DNA of 64,000 bases from Arctic95D-9 sp035967665. GTDB lineage: Bacteria; Verrucomicrobiota; Verrucomicrobiia; Verrucomicrobiales; DEV007. The notes beneath the pieces are model-generated. The model did not search any database. It was given only the letters and a program-made list of their open reading frames with translations, and had not been told where the DNA came from. Positions 26,127 to 32,792 of the stretch are shown here, piece by piece. The stretch lies in assembly GCA_035967665.1 (NCBI GenBank), contig JAYWLB010000076.1, positions 124,001 to 188,000 on the forward strand, in the 5' to 3' direction. The translations under genes were made by a program, and so were the position numbers. How positions within the stretch are numbered: position 1 is the stretch's first letter; each line of letters opens with the position of its first letter.

Positions 26127-27326
26127 TCACCATCCGCCCAGCTGATTCGCCCAGGCGGCCCATTCGCGCTTTTCATACTCTTCGGCGACTTCCCTGTCCT
26201 CTTTTTGAAAGTAATCCCACGCTTCCTCGAACTCATGAACGAGCCCCCCGTCGCAGTCGACGATCTTTTGAAACCATTCCGGATCGGTCAATTCAAACCT
26301 CTTCACCGCCTCCGGTGCGTTTGCGAGAAACTCAGCGCGAAACGCCGGATTGGCGATCCGCCCCATCAAGGTGCGCTGGTAGCTCCGAAGCCCCGCAAAC
26401 TCGTGAGCCAGCGGATCAGGTGCCTCCGCCCCTAGATCATCGAAGGCAATCTCCTCCACCGCCGGGGCGAGGGTCGGGCGATGGGTGTAGAAGATTTCAC
26501 GCGCTTTACGAATATCGGCCATGACCGAATCGAATGGCTTAAGTTTGCTGTCACGCTCGAGAATAACATTTCTGAGATTCACGGCCCGCTTCACCGCTTC
26601 ATCAAAGAGCGGCCAGACTTCGTCCATGACAGGTTCGGAATGACTGTCCTCCCACCTCCCGTCCGATCTCTGAAACCCGCCGGCGAGATGCATCTGGGAT
26701 ACCCGGTGCATCGGGATACGATCAAAAAATTCAAAGGGATCGTAATTGTGATTCTTCGCGTTGTTGAACACATTGGTGACGTCGAGCAACAGGGTGCAGT
26801 CGGTCTCCTCGCAAATACGACGAAGAAAATCAGCCTCGCTCAGAGAGCTGTGCGGAGCGGGGAAAGAATAGGTCACATTCTCAAGTGCAAAAGGCCTCCC
26901 CAGCTTGCGACGAATCGCGTAGTAGTTTTGCTTCACCCATTGCACCGCCACTTCCTCGAATGGAATTGCAAGGAACATCGTGAGATCATTTCCGTCGACG
27001 CTGTGGAAGGCAAGATGCTCGCTGAAAACATTGAGTCCATTCTCCGCCATAAAGCGGTTCGTCGAGTCGAGATAAGTTTGATTAAGCGCGCCGACGGTTC
27101 CGATCGAAAGACTGAGGCCGTGCGCTACACAGGGAAATTTTTCGAGCGCATCACGAAGAAGCCGCTCATCGGGGTCGCTATAGGTGCGACGTTCGCGAAC
27201 GATATAGTCCTCTGTCGAAATCTCCAAAAGATCGATCTCGCTTCGATGCTGCACCGCTTCGTGATGCACATTAAACCGGTAGGCCAGACCTACTCCGTAA
27301 GGATTGAAGTGGAGAGAATCGCTCAT
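26127..27326 (-). CDS. DUF692-family multinuclear non-heme iron oxidase (MNIO) with C-terminal extension
   Basis: The 399-residue protein has an N-terminal TIM-barrel DUF692 domain (about 1-285), the family of MbnB and bufferin/ApyH-type enzymes that oxidise Cys, Asp or other residues of precursor peptides. Likely iron ligands are His69 (AHGLSLS), His104 (SEHLAF), Glu149 (ALENVTY), Asp182 and Asn185 (LDVTNVFNN), His213 (MHLAGG), His229 and Glu257 (ILERD). An extra 110-residue C-terminal domain is helical and charged (SYQRTLMGRIANPAFRAEF; WAAWANQLGGW) and not part of the barrel. It may replace the separate partner protein (DUF2063 type) seen with many MNIOs. Located 168 bases after the precursor gene; no ribosome binding site is visible. 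Confidence 0.92.
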   Translation of the reverse strand: MSDSLHFNPYGVGLAYRFNVHHEAVQHRSEIDLLEISTEDYIVRERRTYSDPDERLLRDALEKFPCVAHGLSLSIGTVGALNQTYLDSTNRFMAENGLNVFSEHLAFHSVDGNDLTMFLAIPFEEVAVQWVKQNYYAIRRKLGRPFALENVTYSFPAPHSSLSEADFLRRICEETDCTLLLDVTNVFNNAKNHNYDPFEFFDRIPMHRVSQMHLAGGFQRSDGRWEDSHSEPVMDEVWPLFDEAVKRAVNLRNVILERDSKLKPFDSVMADIRKAREIFYTHRPTLAPAVEEIAFDDLGAEAPDPLAHEFAGLRSYQRTLMGRIANPAFRAEFLANAPEAVKRFELTDPEWFQKIVDCDGGLVHEFEEAWDYFQKEDREVAEEYEKREWAAWANQLGGW

Positions 27327-27337
27327 TGGAAAAGTAT

Positions 27338-27371
27338 AACAGGGTTAGGTGGAGGATCCAACAGGGTTAGG
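27338..27371. repeat. Paired 12-base direct repeat upstream of the MNIO start
   Basis: AACAGGGTTAGG occurs at 27338-27349 and identically at 27360-27371, a 22-base period (about two helical turns). It lies 12 bases upstream of the MNIO start codon at 27326. A degenerate copy with the same 22-base period is at 46999-47032. Confidence 0.7.
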
Positions 27372-27480
27372 TTAAAGAAAACGGTTTCAAAGAAAAGCCC
27401 GGACTTCCCTTTTCGCTCTCAAATGAACGCTTTGGAAAGCCCGGACTGCCTTGGTGTTGCTGCATCAGTTTCCCGATGCC

Positions 27481-27505
27481 GCCACCACTGTCTATTAGTG
27501 GTGGC
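27481..27505 (-). promoter_or_regulatory. Hairpin over the precursor stop codon
   Basis: GCCACCACT (27481-27489) is the exact inverse of AGTGGTGGC (27497-27505) around a 7-base loop. In the minus-strand transcript it covers the last two His codons and the TAA stop of the precursor. No T run follows, so it is more likely an mRNA-stabilising or attenuating hairpin that raises precursor over downstream enzymes than a full terminator. Confidence 0.6.
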
Positions 27506-27836
27506 AGTGGTTGCGCCAGCAATTGCGACGCCAGTGGTTGCAGAAGTGGTTGTGACGCCAGCACCACGCGTGTGCTTCGACATCACCTTCTTCCGGTGGA
27601 GGGCCTTCAGGCCCGGGGCCGTATCCGCCACCCTGGCCGGTATGGATCTGAATCACAACCTGTCCACCGGTTCCGGGGACGACCATGTCAGGTCCGGGGC
27701 CAACAGGTCCCTGTGCCGGGCCAACGCCCACGTTTCCGAGTTTCTCTTTGATCTCCTCAGCCGGGATGAGCTTGCTCTCAAGCTCTTCGTCCGCAACTTC
27801 GTAGAACTTACCGTCACTACTTCTTAATATAGCCAT
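27495..27836 (-). CDS. Putative RiPP precursor peptide with Cys/His/Trp-rich core
   Basis: The 113-residue protein has three parts. Residues 1-36 are leader-like (SSDGKFYEVADEELE then KLIPAEEIKEKLG). Residues 37-89 are a Gly/Pro-rich spacer. Residues 90-113 are a core with Cys at 92, 99, 106 and 111, six His (95, 97, 101, 110, 112, 113), and aromatic-x-Asn units Phe98-Cys-Asn100 and Trp107-Arg-Asn109, with Trp93 and Trp102 each having Asn three residues on. Cys spacing of 7, 7 and 5 and a repeated AACCACT at DNA level suggest unit duplication. The ATG has a clear AAGGA ribosome binding site. It lies between the GrrM/OscB-like rSAM and the MNIO gene on the same strand. I do not recognise the precursor family itself. 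Confidence 0.82.
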   Translation of the reverse strand: MAILRSSDGKFYEVADEELESKLIPAEEIKEKLGNVGVGPAQGPVGPGPDMVVPGTGGQVVIQIHTGQGGGYGPGPEGPPPEEGDVEAHAWCWRHNHFCNHWRRNCWRNHCHH

Positions 27837-27843
27837 TTTATTT

Positions 27844-27848
27844 TCCTT
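27844..27848 (-). promoter_or_regulatory. Ribosome binding site of the precursor gene
   Basis: AAGGA in the minus-strand sense lies seven bases before the ATG at 27836. Most genes in this window lack such a site, so it supports both the reality and the strong translation of this short gene. Confidence 0.75.
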
Positions 27849-27938
27849 GGTTTTGGTTTTTTGTTTTGTTAGTTGATGGCTCGTCAGGAAATCCTAATCC
27901 GAAGATGAAAGGGTTTGTTGACATGAGCCAGCAAAGTC

Positions 27939-29213
27939 TTATGCCGCGTGCCCGGGTTTCGGGAGTTCGATGAGTGGGGAAACTTCATCATTGATTCCGA
28001 GGTCCTCCTCGAGATCCTCGAGGACAATTTGCATCGGGATCTGCACCGTTGAACGGCACTGATGCGTTTCGGCAGAATCAAAGGTTCCGTTCTCGTAATA
28101 CTTGTTCGAAGGGGCGCTTCCGCCGCAGTAGTCGTAGAATGCGCAGCTCTCGGCACACTTCTTATTACCGGCTTCAATATCCGCGAGCACCTTCTGAAAG
28201 GACTCATTCACAGTCGCATCAAAGAGCCCACCGCTGAGCAGGTTTCCGAAATTGAAAGAGCCGTATTTCTCAGTCGGCTGTCCCAACAATTCCGGTGAGA
28301 AGGAGGAGAAATTTCCGAAGCAATCCACATTGATCATTCCGAAGGGATCGGACTCCATATTGTAGTATTTGCCATTTGGATCGGAGCACCATCCCGGTTC
28401 CATGATGTTGCGCTCCGCAATCTGAAACTCACGAACGTTCAGGGGGAACCCATCCGCCTTATTGCGAAGGTAGAACTGCTTGAGGAAAGCATGGATGCGA
28501 TCGATCCCGCCGCTTTCACTGAGCGATGACGATTCGTTAGCACCTTCCACCTCTTCGATATTGAAACCGATTCCGGTGATACCGTGCTCACGGTAGAAAT
28601 CATACATCTCATCAGGGTGATCGACAGAGACATCAGAGATTACTGAAACAACTCCGAAAGGCACGTTGTTCTTTTTGAGACATTCCATTCCACGCATCGC
28701 TTTATCGAAAGTCCCCTCACCCTTCCGCGTTTTGCGGTGATGATCGTGAATGTGTCTCGGCCCGTCGATACTGAGACCGACTTCGACTTCGTGCTTGTTG
28801 AGGAACTCGCACCACTTGTCATTTACAAGAGTTCCGTTGGTCTGCACCGAGTGAATCACATACCTGGAGGCGTCGGGATAACGGGCAATGATTTCGAAAG
28901 CTTCCTCATACCATTTGATCGGAACCGCGAGAGGCTCACCGGCGTGCCAGAGCAAACTGAAAGGTGCAACAACCAGCCCGCTGTCCCAGACTTTATCCAT
29001 GACCCGCTCCAGCACTTTGTGATCCATGCGGCGGGTGTCAGTGCGATTGGGGAGGTAACAGTAATCGCAGTTGATATTGCAAAACGGGCTTGGCTGAATC
29101 ACGAGAAGCCCCATCGCCATTCTCTCTGAATTCTGCGGGGTGAGATTGAGTTCAGCGAGAGAACTTGTCGTCTTCTGAGGTGCTGCAGCGGGAGCTTCAA
29201 GGGTCGTTGTCAT
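27939..29213 (-). CDS. Radical SAM/SPASM peptide maturase, GrrM/OscB-like
   Basis: The protein is 424 residues from the ATG at 29213; the frame runs on to 29381 but the extra residues look non-coding. The radical SAM cluster motif is CNINCDYC (Cys45, 49, 52), preceded by GLLVIQPSPF. Further GrrM/OscB-like stretches are YCYLPNRTDTRRM, LLWHAGEPL, SVQTNGTLV, VGLSIDGPRHIHD, GFNIEEVEGA, FSSFSPELLGQ and the SPASM cysteines in KKCAESCAFYDYCGGSAPSNK and HQCRST. Such enzymes form three-residue cyclophanes between aromatic rings and the third residue of aromatic-x-Asn units in Gly-rich precursors. It is the first enzyme gene of the minus-strand run and is 102 bases upstream of the precursor. No separate RRE/PqqD-like domain is evident. 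Confidence 0.93.
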   Translation of the reverse strand: MTTTLEAPAAAPQKTTSSLAELNLTPQNSERMAMGLLVIQPSPFCNINCDYCYLPNRTDTRRMDHKVLERVMDKVWDSGLVVAPFSLLWHAGEPLAVPIKWYEEAFEIIARYPDASRYVIHSVQTNGTLVNDKWCEFLNKHEVEVGLSIDGPRHIHDHHRKTRKGEGTFDKAMRGMECLKKNNVPFGVVSVISDVSVDHPDEMYDFYREHGITGIGFNIEEVEGANESSSLSESGGIDRIHAFLKQFYLRNKADGFPLNVREFQIAERNIMEPGWCSDPNGKYYNMESDPFGMINVDCFGNFSSFSPELLGQPTEKYGSFNFGNLLSGGLFDATVNESFQKVLADIEAGNKKCAESCAFYDYCGGSAPSNKYYENGTFDSAETHQCRSTVQIPMQIVLEDLEEDLGINDEVSPLIELPKPGHAA

Positions 29214-29265
29214 GGTATCTGTGTGACGGGTGAATGGTGGGATTATGAAATTTTTCTTAACTTTT

Positions 29266-29427
29266 TCAGTTGGGCTGATCGAACTTGCTCTGCATCTCCG
29301 GAGCGTCTCCATTGCCGGATTTTTTACTCCGTGAACGAACCAGTTCGATCCGGTATTTGAGTGGCTGCTGTGCCCGGGCACCGAGACGAACTTTGCGAAT
29401 GCGATCCGTTAAACTGGAAGTTTTCAT
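29266..29427 (-). CDS. Possible small basic protein upstream of the rSAM gene
   Basis: A 53-residue frame from ATG 29427 to TGA 29266, translated as a basic peptide (MKTSSLTDRIRKVRLGARAQ at the start, ending KFDQPN). It has a weak GAGAA upstream of the start, lies 52 bases before the rSAM start on the same strand, and has no recognised family. It lacks the Cys, Trp and Asn-unit features of the precursor. It may be a short cluster gene, a leader ORF or a chance frame; the surrounding 400 bases otherwise hold only the divergent promoter region for the ABC exporter. Confidence 0.3.
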   Translation of the reverse strand: MKTSSLTDRIRKVRLGARAQQPLKYRIELVRSRSKKSGNGDAPEMQSKFDQPN

Positions 29428-29614
29428 TTATTCTCGTGGGAGGTATTTGAAGAGATTTTGAAAGAGCAGCTCTCACTGGAACTGATTGAAACCTGAATTG
29501 GCTTGTTTATAGAAATGAACCGTTTCAGCCTCATGAAGTTGACGCGGTGATCGTCCCACTTATGCAAAAGCAATTCCGCCAACCCCGCATTTTTTTCCAA
29601 ATACCACTCCACCC

Positions 29615-31381
29615 ATGACGCCTGAATTCCCCGAACCAGAAAGCGAAGAGCACACTCCCGGCGGTGCGGAACCGGGAACTCGACGCGACTTCGATCTCGA
29701 TCCACGGGAGATGCGAAGCTACTGCTTCAAACTGATTCGGGAGATCACGGGTAAACTGGGCTGGAAATACAAACTCTGGATTCCCGCGGCGGTTCTGCTC
29801 TCAACGATTCACCTTCTTCCACAACGTTTTCTGCAGTTCTTCACCGAGGGAACACAACGCCTCGCCGAAACCCCGGCAGACAATTTTGTTAAAATGTTAG
29901 TGCTATTTGGAATTGCCGTCGCGGTCTGTCAGTGGATCGCTCTGGTGATCGACAGCATCCTGAGCGAATGGCTCAGACTCACCGTCAGCATTGGTCTTAA
30001 AAAGGACGCTGTTGCAGGCCTCAGCCGAACCCGGATCGATCAACTCGACTTCGCGCAACGCGGCGACTGGATGACAAGAATGACAGGCGACCTCTACAAC
30101 GCGGAGGAATTCCTGACCCGATCACTCCCCGACCAGATTACGAATATCACCATGTTAGTGGGCTCCGCCACGCTCTTCTTTTACTACAGTGGACCCATCG
30201 CCTTCATCCCCCTCGTGGCAGCACTTTTCCTCGGTTGGATTAACATTGGCGTGCAACGGAGAATGGCGCCCACCCTGGGGCGTGCCCGCATGATGGAAGG
30301 CGGCGTCTTTCAATCCATGATCGAAACCTTCGAAGGGCTTCGCACAATCCGAAGCTACGGCGGCGAGAAGTTCACGTTTCAGAGAATTGAGGCTCAGCTC
30401 AAAGAACTCTTCGATGCCGGAATGAAAATCACCAAGTCCATGGCGCTGCTCATGGGAGTGAACGAATTCGTCGGCCAGGTCATTATCACAGGAGTTCTTA
30501 CCCTCGTCGCCTATCAGGTTCGCGGGGGGGAACTCACCGCCACTGACGCGCTCGTCTACCCCTTTTACATCGGCCTTTTTCTCGGCGCTGCAAAATCCCT
30601 CGTCGGTTCCGCCTACGATTGGAACCGCTTCTTCATCGAAGGGGGAAGACTTGCTTCCCTTCTCTATGACGACAGCAAGAAGGAAAAGAATCACGGAGAA
30701 CTTTTCGGCCCCCTCTCTTCCGAAGTGAATGAGGTTCAAGCCATGAAAGGTCACGGCATTCAGATCGCCTACGGAGATGCCCCTCCCGTGATTGCAAACG
30801 GGGAAATCTCTCTCAGCCGCGGTGAAATCCTCGCGGTGATGGGGCCTTCGGGATGTGGAAAATCCACGATTGTGGAATCCTTTTCCGGTCTCCGCGTTCC
30901 CGGCAAAGGGACTTTCGAGGTAACATTGAAGGACGGTCGGATAACTTCCTACCCACAGGCGCCCACATTCCTTTCCGCTTTTGTAGAGCAACAGCCCTAT
31001 CTCTTCGTGGGAACGATTCGGGACAACATCGCCCTGGGTTCCGAATCGATCAGCGATGAAGAAATCCATGCCGCAATCAGCGAAGTCGGACTGACGAAAA
31101 CAATCGAAGCCCGGGGAGGTATCGACCACCTTCTCAGTGACCGCGGACGCAATCTCAGTGTCGGACAACAGTATCGTCTCGCGCTCTGTCGGGCATTGGT
31201 CTGCGGACGCCCTTTCCTGCTCATGGACGAACCTTTTGCCGCCCTCGATCCCGAATCAATCGATCTGGTGATCAAAGCGATGAAACAGGAGCGGGCCAAA
31301 GGAACCGGGATCATTATCATCACCCACCTTCTCCCGCCCAACCTCGACGAGAACCGGGTCCTGAAACTGACGCCACATTAA
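29615..31381 (+). CDS. ABC exporter, fused membrane and ATPase domains
   Basis: A 588-residue half-transporter of the type I exporter fold. A charged 35-residue head is followed by about six membrane helices (about 50-345), including WIPAAVLLSTIHLLP and MLVGSATLFFYYSGPIAF. The ATPase (about 365-585) has Walker A MGPSGCGKST, Q-loop region EQQPYLFVGTI, signature LSVGQ (a variant of LSGGQ), Walker B FLLMDEPFAALD and the His of THLLPP. No C39 peptidase domain is fused, so leader cleavage must be done elsewhere. The gene is divergent from the rSAM gene and is the natural candidate for exporting the mature peptide, but ABC exporters are widespread and the link is by position only. Confidence 0.88.
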   Translation: MTPEFPEPESEEHTPGGAEPGTRRDFDLDPREMRSYCFKLIREITGKLGWKYKLWIPAAVLLSTIHLLPQRFLQFFTEGTQRLAETPADNFVKMLVLFGIAVAVCQWIALVIDSILSEWLRLTVSIGLKKDAVAGLSRTRIDQLDFAQRGDWMTRMTGDLYNAEEFLTRSLPDQITNITMLVGSATLFFYYSGPIAFIPLVAALFLGWINIGVQRRMAPTLGRARMMEGGVFQSMIETFEGLRTIRSYGGEKFTFQRIEAQLKELFDAGMKITKSMALLMGVNEFVGQVIITGVLTLVAYQVRGGELTATDALVYPFYIGLFLGAAKSLVGSAYDWNRFFIEGGRLASLLYDDSKKEKNHGELFGPLSSEVNEVQAMKGHGIQIAYGDAPPVIANGEISLSRGEILAVMGPSGCGKSTIVESFSGLRVPGKGTFEVTLKDGRITSYPQAPTFLSAFVEQQPYLFVGTIRDNIALGSESISDEEIHAAISEVGLTKTIEARGGIDHLLSDRGRNLSVGQQYRLALCRALVCGRPFLLMDEPFAALDPESIDLVIKAMKQERAKGTGIIIITHLLPPNLDENRVLKLTPH

Positions 31382-31476
31382 GCGCCGGATCGTTGAAGCA
31401 TCCTCCATCGCGCCACGAAATAGACTGGGCATTGATCGAGGAATGAGAATGATCAGAGGGAGATTCCCCCGGTCTC

Positions 31477-32760
31477 ATGAAACTGCCCTCAAACTACTCT
31501 CTCAGTCGTCGCAATTTTTTAACAAAAACAGCGGGAGCCGGCGGCCTGCTCCTCTCCGGCGAAAATGCTCTATTCGCTGCACCCGGTGAGATCGCAGAAA
31601 CAGAACATTTCTGGTATCGCCTCGCGCCGGCCGACGGCCCCTACATTGACACACAGCGGGGCAGCAATGCCTTCGGTTTTCAAGATGGAAAAATCTTTCT
31701 GTCAGAGGACAATGGTAAGACCTGGCCTCACCAGAATGATTTCGAAGATGCCGGGAACATTATGTTCAGCAGCATCCTCCGGAACGGGAACATTGTTTTC
31801 GCTACCCTCACCAAAATCTACCTGAGCAATGACAGGCTGAAGTCCTATCGGGAGATTATCGTTCAGGACCGGAACGGAAACGACTACCTCCCTCACACTC
31901 CGAAGAATCCCCTCCTGCCGGGTTCCTATTTCTACTCGCTCGACGGCGTTCACACACATGACGTCGAAGGGCAGGAGATGCTGATCTGGGGAAATTATTG
32001 CAACGTCAGGACAGGTGCCGTCCCCGTCAATATTTACTACTCAACCGATCACGGTGAGACGATCAAACTGGCTTATTCGTTTGGACAGAATTCAGCTTTT
32101 CAGGAGAAAGATGCTGATCCCGCCGACTACTTCGGCGACCCGGGGAATCCCCTCGTCTGTCGGCACATTCACTCAGTTTCCTACAATCCGCAGGAGAATG
32201 CCTTCTGGGCCTGCACCGGCGATCTCAACCGAAAGAACAGTCACGGTGACGAGTGTCACTGGCTCCGCGGCACCTATGACAAAGAGGCCGACAACTGGGA
32301 TTGGAAAGTTCAGGTCTCGTCTGATGCGAACTCGCGATTCAAATCCGGCGGGATCAATTTCGTCGACGGCGAAGTCTACTGGGTCGCAGATGCCAACGGT
32401 CCGAAAACAATCCGTGAGACTTATGACCGCGGCGTTTTCAAGTGTGCCCCTGCTGACATCGCGAAGAAGGAAAAACACACCATGCTCTTCCCCGCTCAGT
32501 ACGAAATTGCGGTGATGACAATTGAAGACGGCCACATCGTCATTCCCGAATACGGCAACGCCAATCCATGTGACTGCGGAATTCTTTACTCTCCAGATCT
32601 CGGAAAGAGCTGGGGCCAATACGACCTTAAAGAGTTCGGCGACCGCTCCGGCGTCCGCGTGAATCCAAGAAACTCCGATGGCTGGTTCCGGATGTGCCTG
32701 CGCGAGAAATGGATGAACCGCGCCGAAGTGCTTTTCATCAAGCCGAAACCGGGACGATGA
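31477..32760 (+). CDS. Secreted (Tat signal) sialidase/BNR-like propeller protein
   Basis: A 427-residue protein with a twin-arginine signal, SRRNFLTKTAGAGGLLL, at about 11-30. The body contains Asp-box-like turns of BNR propellers: LSEDNGKTWP, YYSTDHGETIK and LYSPDLGKSWGQ. A conserved HSVSYNPQENAFWACTGD stretch precedes the second half. No sialidase catalytic Arg triad can be assigned, so it is more likely a generic propeller or glycan-binding protein than a sialidase. It follows the ABC exporter by 95 bases on the same strand, but nothing else ties it to the RiPP cluster. Confidence 0.75.
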   Translation: MKLPSNYSLSRRNFLTKTAGAGGLLLSGENALFAAPGEIAETEHFWYRLAPADGPYIDTQRGSNAFGFQDGKIFLSEDNGKTWPHQNDFEDAGNIMFSSILRNGNIVFATLTKIYLSNDRLKSYREIIVQDRNGNDYLPHTPKNPLLPGSYFYSLDGVHTHDVEGQEMLIWGNYCNVRTGAVPVNIYYSTDHGETIKLAYSFGQNSAFQEKDADPADYFGDPGNPLVCRHIHSVSYNPQENAFWACTGDLNRKNSHGDECHWLRGTYDKEADNWDWKVQVSSDANSRFKSGGINFVDGEVYWVADANGPKTIRETYDRGVFKCAPADIAKKEKHTMLFPAQYEIAVMTIEDGHIVIPEYGNANPCDCGILYSPDLGKSWGQYDLKEFGDRSGVRVNPRNSDGWFRMCLREKWMNRAEVLFIKPKPGR

Positions 32761-32792
32761 GTAACCACTGGGAAAGTAGCTCCCGGATAATC

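Noticed and set aside
26481..27827. 448-residue open frame on the plus strand over the MNIO and precursor genes
   Set aside because: The minus strand holds a recognisable MNIO and a precursor with an AAGGA ribosome binding site; the plus-strand translation has no family character and no start signal.
28939..29427. rSAM frame extended to 29381
   Set aside because: The extra residues have no GrrM-like similarity; the ATG at 29213 gives a normal N-terminus.
30155..31168. 337-residue minus-strand frame opposite the ABC exporter
   Set aside because: It is the antisense shadow of a clear ABC exporter with intact Walker motifs.
31477..32760. Sialidase activity of the Tat-exported propeller
   Set aside because: Asp-box-like turns are present but no catalytic Arg triad or Tyr/Glu pair can be assigned.
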